Origin: an uncultured Pseudobdellovibrionaceae bacterium
GTDB lineage: Bacteria; Bdellovibrionota; Bdellovibrionia; Bdellovibrionales; JAMPXM01
Direction: 5' to 3'
Length of the DNA: 13,521 nt
Assembly (NCBI GenBank): GCA_934277865.1
Contig: CAKQVW010000042.1
Location: 1 to 13,521 of the forward strand
Positions 7,279 to 13,521 of this stretch are shown one piece after another; positions within the stretch are counted from its first letter, which is position 1, and the number at the start of each line of letters is the position of its first letter. The notes under the pieces are model-generated. The model worked only from the letters and a program-made list of their open reading frames with translations. It had not been told where the DNA came from and did no database searches. The position numbers and the translations under genes are program-made.

Positions 7279-7911
7279 TTCACTTTCGATCGCCAACACC
7301 AACTGCGAGCAGCGCTCGTCCAGACTGTCTGTTTCCAGAAGCGCTTGTTGCATCTCCGCGTCCAAAACCATCAGCGAACAGATGGCGTTGATTTTGTCCT
7401 CTGGTGTTTCCAGATGTTCGAGAAACTTGTCGCGGTCCTCAGCCGACGGAATGTGCGTGGTCAGCCAACGCCCAAGGTCCCGCATCAATCGTGACAACAC
7501 AAAAAGGTACTTGTCGGAGAGTGTTTTTTCTTCCTCCAACCAACGAGCCTCGGCCCGGATGTAGGGAAGATCCGTTTTGATCGCCGTCTCAAGCTGAACT
7601 TTGCCTATCGCGTGCAGCAAGATCAGCATCGTTCCATCTGGTCGCCGCTCCACCAACTGCACGCGCCCAACTCCGGCCACCGTGCGCACATGCCCCATGA
7701 TCCCGAGGTCCTGCGCCTTGGCTGTCGCAGGATCATGGTAGGCCAGCGCCACCAGACCGTCGTTTTTCAAGGCGTCCTCAATCATGGCGACGTAGCGCGG
7801 CTCGAAAATATTCAACGGCTTGGTCGTGGACGGAAAAAGCGTCACTTTCGCCAATGGAAATACGGACACTTGTAAACGACCAGAACTTTCGGATCCACAC
7901 TCTGCGCTCAT
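7264..7911 (-). CDS. Lon N-terminal (substrate-binding) domain protein
   Basis: A 215-residue protein with the LON substrate-binding domain only: VFPLAKVTLFPSTTKPLNIFE at 17-37 is the FPLxxxVLFPGxxLPLxIFE signature, then RYVAMIEDAL, LGIMGHVRTV and a VGRVQLVE strand (YxxVGxxxRI-like), followed by a helical C-terminal half. No AAA ATPase or Ser-Lys protease domain follows, so it is not Lon itself but the stand-alone COG2802-type protein, whose role is not settled (adaptor or substrate recognition is inference). Start ATG 7911 has GAGG 4 nt upstream. It diverges from the sua5-type gene across 78 bp that carries candidate promoters for both. Confidence 0.92.
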   Translation of the reverse strand: MSAECGSESSGRLQVSVFPLAKVTLFPSTTKPLNIFEPRYVAMIEDALKNDGLVALAYHDPATAKAQDLGIMGHVRTVAGVGRVQLVERRPDGTMLILLHAIGKVQLETAIKTDLPYIRAEARWLEEEKTLSDKYLFVLSRLMRDLGRWLTTHIPSAEDRDKFLEHLETPEDKINAICSLMVLDAEMQQALLETDSLDERCSQLVLAIESESPTQ

Positions 7912-7932
7912 GTCGCCTCAGGATAACGTAAA

Positions 7933-7961
7933 ATTCTCGCCGGAACCAGGACACTTGTCAG
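7933..7961 (-). promoter_or_regulatory. candidate sigma70-type promoter of the Lon-N-domain gene
   Basis: On the minus strand CTGACA (complement of 7956-7961, 5 of 6) and GAGAAT (complement of 7933-7938, 4 of 6) are 17 nt apart. A start near 7926 gives a leader of about 15 nt that still contains the GAGG ribosome site. Its -35 overlaps that of the opposite promoter almost completely. Confidence 0.45.
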
Positions 7962-7983
7962 CTTGGCCAAGGAAGTTTAGAAA
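7955..7983 (+). promoter_or_regulatory. candidate sigma70-type promoter of the sua5-type gene
   Basis: TTGTCA (7955-7960, 5 of 6) and TAGAAA (7978-7983, 4 of 6) are 17 nt apart. The predicted start, about 7 nt after the -10, falls on or next to the ATG at 7990, so the transcript could be leaderless. The spacer contains a perfect palindrome, CTTGGCCAAG (7962-7971). Confidence 0.45.
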
Positions 7984-7989
7984 CGAGTC

Positions 7990-8964
7990 ATGCATCCAGA
8001 GAGTCTCGATTCAATTAAAAAGGCTGTCGCCGCGCTGGCAAACGATCAGCTCGTCGCGATGCCGACCGAGACGGTCTATGGACTCGCGGCGAGAATCGAC
8101 CGCCCGCTTGCGATCGAAAAGGTTTTCAAAACCAAGGGACGCCCAAGCTTTGACCCACTCATCGTACACGTCGCAAACCTTGACCAAGCCCGAGCGCTCG
8201 CAAGTTCCTGGCCCGTGACAGCCGAAATCCTGGCGAAAAATTTCTGGCCAGGGCCGCTGACACTTGTGGTTCCAAAACATCAAAGCGTCAGTGATTTGAT
8301 TTCGTCGGGACTCAATACCGTTGGACTTCGTGTGCCCAATCACCCGGTGGCGCTGAGGCTCCTGACCGAATGCCAAGCGCCGCTGGCTGCACCAAGTGCC
8401 AACCGCTTTGGTCGAACTTCACCAACAACTGCGGATCACGTCAAAAGTGAATTTCCGGATGCCATTCAGGCAGGTGACGTACTTGTGCTTGACGGCGGAC
8501 CGTGTGACGTCGGTGTCGAGTCCACCGTCGTGCGCTGCGAACCAGAAACCGTGACGGTGCTTCGCCCGGGCGGCATTACCAAGTCCGCAATTGAAGCCAC
8601 GCTTCGAAGTGCCAACTGTGAAGCCTCGGTACTCGTGGCCGCAGAAAACAAAAAGGCCGCAAGCCCAGGTCACACCGAGCATCACTACATGCCCGCTCGC
8701 CCGCTGACCGTTTTCTGGGGCACCGCCGAGGACATTCGCCAGCATCAAAGCCAGCTTGCATCCAGCTTTCAGGTGATTTCACTTTCGAAAGATTCTCGTA
8801 TCGCCGCACGCGAACTTTACTCGGCCCTGCGTTCAGCGGATCTCGTCGAAGGTAAAACGGCATTGATTCTGTATCGTGAAACTCAGCAAGACGAACTCTG
8901 GCACACCATTGACGACCGCCTCAAACGAGCGGCGACACACCGGCTCGGCACACCACCAGCGTGA
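7990..8964 (+). CDS. threonylcarbamoyl-AMP synthase, Sua5 type
   Basis: A 324-residue Sua5/YrdC/TsaC protein. It uses Thr, bicarbonate and ATP to make threonylcarbamoyl-AMP, the donor for t6A at position 37 of ANN-decoding tRNAs; the transfer step needs TsaB/D/E encoded elsewhere. The N-terminal YrdC domain shows PTETVYGLA (25-33), KGRP (49-52), FWPGPLT (85-91), GLRVP (112-116), PSAN (135-138), SPT (144-146) and GVEST (175-179). The linker SPGHTEHHYMPARPL (225-239) is the SPGxxxxHYxP motif joining the C-terminal Sua5 domain (~237-320), which marks the long Sua5 form and not the ~190-residue TsaC form. Only a weak ribosome site (GAG 2 nt from ATG) precedes the start. Its stop is one base from the stop of the convergent gene. 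Confidence 0.96.
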   Translation: MHPESLDSIKKAVAALANDQLVAMPTETVYGLAARIDRPLAIEKVFKTKGRPSFDPLIVHVANLDQARALASSWPVTAEILAKNFWPGPLTLVVPKHQSVSDLISSGLNTVGLRVPNHPVALRLLTECQAPLAAPSANRFGRTSPTTADHVKSEFPDAIQAGDVLVLDGGPCDVGVESTVVRCEPETVTVLRPGGITKSAIEATLRSANCEASVLVAAENKKAASPGHTEHHYMPARPLTVFWGTAEDIRQHQSQLASSFQVISLSKDSRIAARELYSALRSADLVEGKTALILYRETQQDELWHTIDDRLKRAATHRLGTPPA

Positions 8965-8965
8965 T

Positions 8966-10321
8966 TCAAATTTCCGAATGAGAAAGTGGTTCGGTGCCCG
9001 TCATGGATTCCAGCTCGGCTGCCGTTGTGCTGTGGCGAAGAGTCGGACGATATTTTGCGGAGAGCGGAAGCTGCCGAAGAATTTTGAGCTCCATCGAGGT
9101 CCGACTACCCACACCCAGGCGCGCGATGCGATCAAAGCGTCCACCCTGTGATTCAACAGATTGCTGCAAACGTTTCAGCCCGGACTCAACTTCCAGGTTT
9201 TGGTTACTGAGCCCACGTCCATTGTCCTCAATTGCGATTTCAACCACACGAAGACCACGACGAATAGAAAGACGGATCACACCTTCGCGGCGCTGACCGG
9301 CGGACTCTGGCAGCGATTCGTAGGCCAGTCTCAGACACGCTTGTACACCTGCGCGCAATTGTTCGCGATCGACGTTCACATCGGCCTTGGCATCATAGCC
9401 AGACGCCGGAGGAAAAAACACAAACCGAACCGGACCAAGAACTTCCCCACGGCTGCGGCCTTGAACCTGAAAGTCCTGAAAGGTCGTTCTCAAATCGCCG
9501 ATCAGATCTTCAAAAGACATCGTTGGCCGCTCAAGCCCCTGCAATTCATCGAGACCGAGGTTGCGGTTTTTTACCCATTCCACCAGGCCTGGCCCCGCCT
9601 GCTCGCCCTGTAAATCGGAACTCCCCAACAAACCCTCGCGCACAACACCAAGTTCCTCAGTTTGCTTACTGAGTCGAGATTTGGTGGCGTCGGCAGCTTG
9701 CACCAAGCCGCTCAACGTGCGCTCGAGGCGATTGGTCATGGCGCGCGAATGGCGAAGCATCAAAACCGACGCCGCCACTGCATAACTCAACACCAAAGCG
9801 AGCGGCGAGGGTTCAAGCAAAGTCTGAGCTCCCACACCTTCAAAACTGGCAAGACCCGCAAGTAAAAGCACAAACGCCATTGTCACTAACAGCGCGCGCG
9901 AACCATTGAAGCCGATTGAAAATCCAAGGCCCACAACCGCGAGCAAGGACCAGAGGTTTTCTTTTGTTGCAAGGATCGAGGCCGGAAGACCGAAGGCCGC
10001 CAAGCCAGAGGCCGAAGTCTTGCCTGCCAGATAAGGAAATCCAGTGTGCAGGGACACCATCAAGGTGATCACCCACCAGAGCGCCAGCGAACTTGCAGGA
10101 ATACGGCACTTTCCGTCTCGAACACCGAGGCGGCTTTCCACCAGGATTGAAATGAGTCCGGCCGTAATAGCCATACCCATGAGGAAAAGCGAATTGTGAG
10201 GCGCTCGGCCCACGGTGATCGTTGCCACCATCAACACCAAAGCCGCCGCAAATCGCCAAGCCACCGCACGACGCTCGTCAAAGATAGAAAACGTGCTCAA
10301 CGGAAGAACTTGAAACCACAT
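8966..10321 (-). CDS. membrane histidine-kinase-like protein with degenerate ATPase domain
   Basis: A 451-residue protein. Residues ~22-190 contain about six hydrophobic segments (near 22-37, 44-62, 79-94, 123-138, 142-160, 172-190). A helical linker (~195-235) follows, then a HATPase_c-like domain (~315-415). That domain keeps the G1 box EDNGRG (365-370) and a GVGS G2-like turn (403-406), but the N-box is altered: CLRLAYESL has Glu335 and Ser336 where Asn and Ala are expected. No H-box with a phosphorylatable His is evident in the linker. Autokinase activity is therefore doubtful; a ligand-sensing pseudokinase or a partner for another kinase is inference. The divergent neighbour at 10654 is an intact response regulator and could be its partner, though gene order alone does not show this. 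Confidence 0.82.
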   Translation of the reverse strand: MWFQVLPLSTFSIFDERRAVAWRFAAALVLMVATITVGRAPHNSLFLMGMAITAGLISILVESRLGVRDGKCRIPASSLALWWVITLMVSLHTGFPYLAGKTSASGLAAFGLPASILATKENLWSLLAVVGLGFSIGFNGSRALLVTMAFVLLLAGLASFEGVGAQTLLEPSPLALVLSYAVAASVLMLRHSRAMTNRLERTLSGLVQAADATKSRLSKQTEELGVVREGLLGSSDLQGEQAGPGLVEWVKNRNLGLDELQGLERPTMSFEDLIGDLRTTFQDFQVQGRSRGEVLGPVRFVFFPPASGYDAKADVNVDREQLRAGVQACLRLAYESLPESAGQRREGVIRLSIRRGLRVVEIAIEDNGRGLSNQNLEVESGLKRLQQSVESQGGRFDRIARLGVGSRTSMELKILRQLPLSAKYRPTLRHSTTAAELESMTGTEPLSHSEI

Positions 10322-10381
10322 GCCGAGTCGTTCTCTCGCAAACTGACTCTAAGCGTCAATAGACCGAGAGTGGCACTCCGG

Positions 10382-10410
10382 ATTTTACCTACAAGATTGG
10401 TGTTTCTCTA
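10382..10410 (-). promoter_or_regulatory. candidate promoter of the kinase-like gene
   Basis: On the minus strand TAGAGA (complement of 10405-10410, 4 of 6) and TAAAAT (complement of 10382-10387, 5 of 6) are spaced by 17 nt. A start near 10375 would give a leader of ~54 nt. Support is sequence match only. Confidence 0.35.
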
Positions 10411-10464
10411 AAGAAGACAGCCGCAATCGACCTTTGACTTGAGCTCATGCGGGAATCTCAATTT

Positions 10465-10541
10465 GAATCACAACTATTTGGAATCACTTAATTAATTATT
10501 CAAATGCCGCTACAATTAAAGGCGTCATTCAACCGTGATTC
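10465..10541. repeat. three GAATCAC heptamers, possible operator cluster
   Basis: GAATCAC occurs at 10465-10471 and 10481-10487 in direct orientation and at 10535-10541 as its complement (GTGATTC). The first two sit in a longer ATTTG(G)AATCAC repeat 16 bp apart. A TACAAT that could serve as -10 for the regulator gene (10511-10516, with a poor TTAATT -35 at 10488-10493) lies between the second and third copies. OmpR-family regulators bind direct repeats, so autoregulation is a reasonable but untested reading. Confidence 0.35.
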
Positions 10542-10653
10542 ACCTTGAAAGTTCTTCGAGCCAGAAGTTTGACCGTCCCGCTAGAACCATCGACGGGGAG
10601 CAACACTTGAATAACTTGTTCAGCAAGCAAAGAGACTTGATAGTAGGTGAAAT

Positions 10654-11379
10654 ATGCAGCCATCGAGTCCTCAAGAAGCGGATACGGCCAAACGAATCCT
10701 TGTGATCGATGACGATCCCGGCATTCTCGACTTCATCGAAGAACTGCTTTCGTTTCGTTTTCAAATCTTGAAGGCCTCTGATGCCACGTCCGGCTTGCAG
10801 CTGGCCGATACCGGAAAACCGGATCTCATCATTCTCGATCTTGGCTTAGAAAACCAAAGTGGCCACGATCTTTGCCGGGTGCTTCGTCGCCGACCAGAGA
10901 CCAAACATATTCCGATTCTCATTTACACAGGTGCGGACGACATTGAAAACCTAACGCAGGCGTTTGATTTCGGAGCCGACGACTATGTTATCAAAAGCGC
11001 TCGCCCACGAGAGCTTGTCGCACGTGTCGTTGCCAAAATTCGCCGACTCGAAGAACAAGTCGACGAACCCGAAGTTGTGACCTGCGGCAACCTCACGATG
11101 AACGCCGCTCGCCTCGAAGCCACAATTGATGACCGCACGATTCCCCTGTCCGTCTTGGAATTCAATTTGCTCCGTTTTTTTGTCGTCAACAAAGAGAAGG
11201 TCGTCTCTCGTCAGCAGATCCTGGAAGGCGTTTGGAAAGACGCGGTTGTTTCCAATCGCACGATCGACACGCACATGGTTTATCTACGAAAGAAGCTCAG
11301 TGGCTTTAGTCACAACCTGGCAACCGTGTATGGGGCGGGATATATTTTACGCGAGACTCGCACCGAAACTCGCAGCTGA
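10654..11379 (+). CDS. OmpR/PhoB-family response regulator
   Basis: A 241-residue two-domain regulator. The receiver (~13-131) is intact: acidic pocket Asp19-Asp20-Asp21, phospho-acceptor Asp62 in IILDLG, Thr92 in IYTGAD and Lys114 in YVIKSARP. The C-terminal winged helix (~140-235) has the family pattern LSVLEFNLLRFF, VVSRQQILEGVW, then RTIDTHMVYLRKKL as recognition helix and TVYGAGYIL as wing. It should bind DNA as a phosphorylation-controlled dimer. AGGTG 4 nt before the ATG supports the start. No typical histidine kinase follows it; the nearest candidate is the divergent degenerate kinase-like protein. Its last 33 nt overlap the convergent metallopeptidase gene. Confidence 0.95.
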   Translation: MQPSSPQEADTAKRILVIDDDPGILDFIEELLSFRFQILKASDATSGLQLADTGKPDLIILDLGLENQSGHDLCRVLRRRPETKHIPILIYTGADDIENLTQAFDFGADDYVIKSARPRELVARVVAKIRRLEEQVDEPEVVTCGNLTMNAARLEATIDDRTIPLSVLEFNLLRFFVVNKEKVVSRQQILEGVWKDAVVSNRTIDTHMVYLRKKLSGFSHNLATVYGAGYILRETRTETRS

Positions 11380-12126
11380 AGCAGGCCACCCAGCTTGGGC
11401 CGTCTGCAGGGCCTGAGACGGATCCGGAAATATCAAACGCGCCAACTCACGGTTGGAAGCACTCACCGCTCCAGGTAAATCGACGGCGGCTGGTTCAAGC
11501 CAAGACAGCTGCAAATGCAAGTGCGAGTTCCATCCTCCGTTTTCGTGTTTTTCTCCCAGCCAGCCAATCAGCTCCCCTGCCGCGAAGCGAGTTTGCGCTT
11601 CGGTGAGCTGCAAAGAAGCGCGACTCAGATGCCCAAATAACATGAACAGCGAGAGCCCATCACCGGGACTTTCTTCCGCTTTTAAGATGACCGTACCACC
11701 ATAGTCGCCCACCTCCGCACGAAACGCCGAAGCGTGCACCTGTGCTGCAACCGGAGCAAACACCGGTGTCCCGGCAGGTGCACCAAGATCCACACCCATG
11801 TGAATCGTGCGCGGCTCATCACCATTTCGAAAAAAGTCGGCGTTGTACATCCCAACTCGATCTTCATCATACCTTCCCCAGCCGTACGGAAAGCGCAGCT
11901 TGCGACCGGCGTCGTAGCCCTTTGTGAAATCAAAAATCTCATAGGGCCCACTCAACACAACTGGCGAAAGCCAATTTGACAGACGGTTTGTGCCAGATGC
12001 CGTTTTGAGACGTTCAAGCCATTCCGCGGCAGATCGATCAGACGAAGCCCGCACGCCAAGCGAAGCCAGTTGGCGCTCGAAATTTTCCAAGGAGATATTT
12101 TGAGTAAGAGAGTGAGATGTGGTCAC
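11347..12126 (-). CDS. M23-family metallopeptidase-like protein without signal peptide
   Basis: The M23/LytM fold is clear: HMGVD (His109, Asp113) supplies the first zinc ligands, YGGTVIL and LFGHLS (His166) follow, and NSHLHLQL (His202, His204) is the HxH motif. The catalytic set is thus complete and peptidoglycan endopeptidase activity possible. The flanking segments (YEIFDFT before, VDLPGAV and PDPSQAL after) resemble the unusual M23 group whose members lack export signals; here too none is seen, so how it would reach the wall is open. The start is uncertain: GTG 12126 (259 residues, weak GCGAG upstream) is preferred, as the frame back to GTG 12339 gives poor protein-like sequence; TTG 12090 is another option. 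The C-terminal ~20 residues are Ala/Ser-rich and overlap the response-regulator gene by 33 nt. Confidence 0.83.
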   Translation of the reverse strand: MTTSHSLTQNISLENFERQLASLGVRASSDRSAAEWLERLKTASGTNRLSNWLSPVVLSGPYEIFDFTKGYDAGRKLRFPYGWGRYDEDRVGMYNADFFRNGDEPRTIHMGVDLGAPAGTPVFAPVAAQVHASAFRAEVGDYGGTVILKAEESPGDGLSLFMLFGHLSRASLQLTEAQTRFAAGELIGWLGEKHENGGWNSHLHLQLSWLEPAAVDLPGAVSASNRELARLIFPDPSQALQTAQAGWPASAASFGASLA

Positions 12127-12171
12127 GGCTACTCGCCGTTGTCGACTTTGCGCCAAGTGTTTGCAAGGCGT

Positions 12172-12185
12172 TTTTGCTAGCAAAA
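12172..12185. promoter_or_regulatory. 14-bp perfect palindrome upstream of the M23 gene
   Basis: TTTTGCTAGCAAAA is its own reverse complement. It lies in the ~230-bp stretch between the duplicated-domain gene and the preferred GTG start of the M23 gene, about 45-60 nt upstream of that start, where an operator would be expected. The same stretch also holds GGAGG/CCTCC (12322-12337 region) and CCCAC/GTGGG small hairpins but no intrinsic terminator with a U tract. If the M23 gene began at 12339 the palindrome would be coding. Confidence 0.35.
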
Positions 12186-12358
12186 GAAAAATGGGGCGGC
12201 GAACCTCGCTCCGAAAGCAACTGGAATCAACATCTTGCGCCAACTCTCGAGATCCCACAACACGTGGGGGGCTTAATATCTCAAGTCCATCCGTCGCAGC
12301 CGTTGAAACTCCATCACAATCGGAGGCAATATCCTCCACCCCGAAATGATTTTTTTAA

Positions 12359-13315
12359 CTATTCAAGTTCGACGGTCACACTTTCGATGAACACATTGCC
12401 TCGAAGTTCGAGATCCAAACTCTGAACCTCATAGCCGACTCGCGAAAGTGCGTTGGTGCGGATGGTGTATTCACGAAGCGACGTACCAAGTGTCACTGTC
12501 GAGCGCTGACCAAAACCGTTGATCAAAAGCTCGGCCGTTCCACGACCACGTTGCGACGATCCACGAATCACAATCTTTTTCACCGATCGGCCATAGTGAT
12601 TGTGCAGTCCCACCAGCTGATCAATGTTCAAATAGTCACCATTGTAAAACGCCTGGCCGACAAACTCACGAAGCTCGATGGGGCCGTAGTGTCCACCACC
12701 TGGCCGACCGGGACGACCTGGGCGACCAGGCCCCGCAACATCACGAACCGTCGCCGTGATTTCACTGATATACACCGGTCCGTTTAAGTTCAGCTCGAGA
12801 AGATTGCGAGCGTTAGGACGTTCAACGTAGAAATCGGCGTCAATCATATAGGAAGGAACGATCACTGGCTGGCCAATCGCGCGACCATTTTCCAGCAAGA
12901 TCGCATGCGAACGACCACCTTGCGCATTCATGCGAACCGAGAGACTCAGAACTTCGCGGCCCTGCACCGCCATCGACATGAGTTGTGTGACGTTCAACTG
13001 AGTAAAACCTTGATACTGGCGACCGATTGTCATTCTCACTGTATCGGTGCGCGAACTTGGTGGGCGATAGCCGGGATAACCAGGCTCCTCGTAACCGGGC
13101 CCAGGATAGCTAGGCCCAGGGTACCCTGGTCCCGACGGTGGCACCCAGCCACCTGGTCCGCCTGGAATCAGGCCGCCTGAGACCTGCGCATTGGCCGCCT
13201 GGGCTGCGAGGCCGACGGCGATCAGCGCCAGACAAGACTTCAAAAGACCCGAACGGAATCGCGGCAATAGCTCGAAACGCTGAAGCGCCTGTGAGTTGAA
13301 CATCGAATGAAACAT
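12359..13315 (-). CDS. secreted protein with two homologous beta-type repeats and Gly/Pro-rich linkers
   Basis: A 318-residue product. AAGGGGG 5 nt upstream supports ATG 13315. A long-n-region signal peptide (hydrophobic core ~28-40, cleavage likely after ANA at 43) sends it to the periplasm or beyond. Residues 48-86 are low complexity with repeated YPG and PGY units (bases 13058-13180). Two domains follow, ~93-191 and ~212-317, which align with each other: LNVTQLMSM/LNIDQLVGL, the Arg-rich and Gly-rich turn before a strand (AILLENG/AELLING), and NGPVYISEITATV/RGNVFIESVTVEL at the end. The pattern of short alternating strands suggests a beta sandwich. Between them sits a collagen-like GPGRPGRPGRPGGG linker (195-208). 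I do not know a function; surface adhesion or matrix binding is a guess. The M23 gene may be co-transcribed downstream. Confidence 0.85.
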   Translation of the reverse strand: MFHSMFNSQALQRFELLPRFRSGLLKSCLALIAVGLAAQAANAQVSGGLIPGGPGGWVPPSGPGYPGPSYPGPGYEEPGYPGYRPPSSRTDTVRMTIGRQYQGFTQLNVTQLMSMAVQGREVLSLSVRMNAQGGRSHAILLENGRAIGQPVIVPSYMIDADFYVERPNARNLLELNLNGPVYISEITATVRDVAGPGRPGRPGRPGGGHYGPIELREFVGQAFYNGDYLNIDQLVGLHNHYGRSVKKIVIRGSSQRGRGTAELLINGFGQRSTVTLGTSLREYTIRTNALSRVGYEVQSLDLELRGNVFIESVTVELE

Positions 13316-13417
13316 CTAAGCCCCCTTCTCGTGTGGATTGGTGTCGATGCGTCCCCGCTTGGTGTGCGAAAACGCCCCCACAGAAGGAGGAGGGCAAAAG
13401 CAAGGCCAACTGTTTGA

Positions 13418-13434
13418 AGAGCCAGTTTGGCTCT
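13418..13434. other. 7-bp hairpin in the 124-bp gap before the duplicated-domain gene
   Basis: AGAGCCA and TGGCTCT pair perfectly around a 3-nt loop, 6 nt after the stop of the gene entering from the right edge. Neither strand has a good U tract next to it, so it could be an attenuated or factor-assisted terminator, or mRNA 3' protection; the rest of the gap 13316-13439 shows no promoter I trust. Confidence 0.3.
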
Positions 13435-13439
13435 AGACC

Positions 13440-13521
13440 TTATTTGAACTTCTTGATGTTTAAGAGGAGCGAGCCAATGCCGACGATGCCAAGAATGATC
13501 ATCGATCGTGCACGCTCGGCA
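13440..13521 (-). CDS. C-terminus of a membrane protein (gene continues beyond the window)
   Basis: The minus-strand frame is open from the right edge to TAA at 13440-13442 and encodes the last 26 residues. They form a charged stretch (AERARS), a hydrophobic segment (MIILGIVGIGSLLL) and a basic tail ending KKFK, the look of a C-terminal transmembrane helix with a positively charged cytoplasmic end. Too little is visible to name a family. The same orientation and a short gap place it upstream of the duplicated-domain gene. Confidence 0.5.
   Translation of the reverse strand, partial: AERARSMIILGIVGIGSLLLNIKKFK

Larger units (their letters stand above)
10322..10653. other. 332-bp regulatory gap between kinase-like and response-regulator genes
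   Basis: No convincing gene. The stretch ~10455-10520 is markedly AT-rich compared with its surroundings and includes the octamer TTAATTAA (10488-10495). It contains three GAATCAC heptamers, a candidate minus-strand promoter at 10382-10410 and a weak plus-strand one at 10488-10516. The ribosome site of the regulator gene (AGGTG, 5-8 nt before ATG 10654) closes the region. No intrinsic terminator is seen, as expected between divergent genes. Confidence 0.7.

Noticed and set aside
10612..10650. TTGTTC ... GATAGT as a promoter for the response-regulator gene
   Set aside because: Its start would fall at or beyond the AGGTG ribosome site directly before the ATG, so it would remove the site.
12127..12339. 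N-terminal extension of the M23 protein to GTG 12339
   Set aside because: The translated extension has no family pattern, no signal peptide and no ribosome site at usable spacing; kept only as an alternative start.
1..13521. Mobile element, phage, CRISPR or defence island
   Set aside because: No transposase, integrase, terminal repeats, spacer-repeat array, tRNA attachment site or known defence domain is visible; genes are compact and of ordinary chromosomal type.

Overview
The window reads as a gene-dense stretch of a Gram-negative chromosome, with thirteen protein genes (two cut by the window edges) on both strands. Several products carry export signals (Sec signal peptides and one probable lipoprotein). 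HrpB, Sua5/TsaC, a Lon-N-domain protein and an OmpR-type regulator fit a proteobacterial or Bdellovibrionota-like host. The taxonomic guess is weak: it rests on overall style, moderate GC content and the mix of secreted orphans with GGDEF/PilZ-type proteins. I see no rRNA, tRNA, CRISPR array, transposase or integrase.

Layout. At 2-910 (+) lies the 3' part of a protein with a degenerate GGDEF domain. It is followed at 992-1594 (+) by a small exported histidine-rich protein. Convergent to that are a pseudo-receiver/PilZ protein (1591-2268, -) and a cysteine-rich putative lipoprotein (2408-3130, -), separated by a convincing intrinsic terminator. Divergent from the lipoprotein runs a tight plus-strand cluster: an NTF2/SnoaL-like protein, an exported DUF1176-like protein 5 nt later, and hrpB, whose ATG overlaps the preceding stop as ATGA. 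The Lon-N-domain gene (7264-7911, -) and a full-length Sua5-type threonylcarbamoyl-AMP synthase (7990-8964, +) diverge from a 78-bp gap that holds two face-to-face candidate promoters with overlapping -35 boxes.

From 8966 to 11379 a multi-membrane-pass protein with a degenerate histidine-kinase ATPase domain and an intact OmpR-family response regulator are transcribed away from each other. Their 332-bp intergenic region is AT-rich in its middle and carries repeated GAATCAC heptamers. The last part is on the minus strand: a secreted protein with two homologous beta-type repeats and Gly/Pro-rich linkers, then an M23-family metallopeptidase-like protein with no signal peptide. The C-terminus of one further membrane protein enters from the right edge.

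Themes. (1) Signalling proteins with lost catalytic residues recur: GGDEF without its motif, a receiver without its Asp joined to an imperfect PilZ, and a kinase-like protein without its His and Asn. (2) Convergent gene pairs are packed with overlaps of 4 and 33 nt or a gap of 1 nt, leaving no room for ordinary terminators. (3) I did not find a clear new defence, mobile or biosynthetic system. The most notable leads are the degenerate signalling proteins, the duplicated secreted protein, and an SD-in-loop hairpin at 3248-3288.
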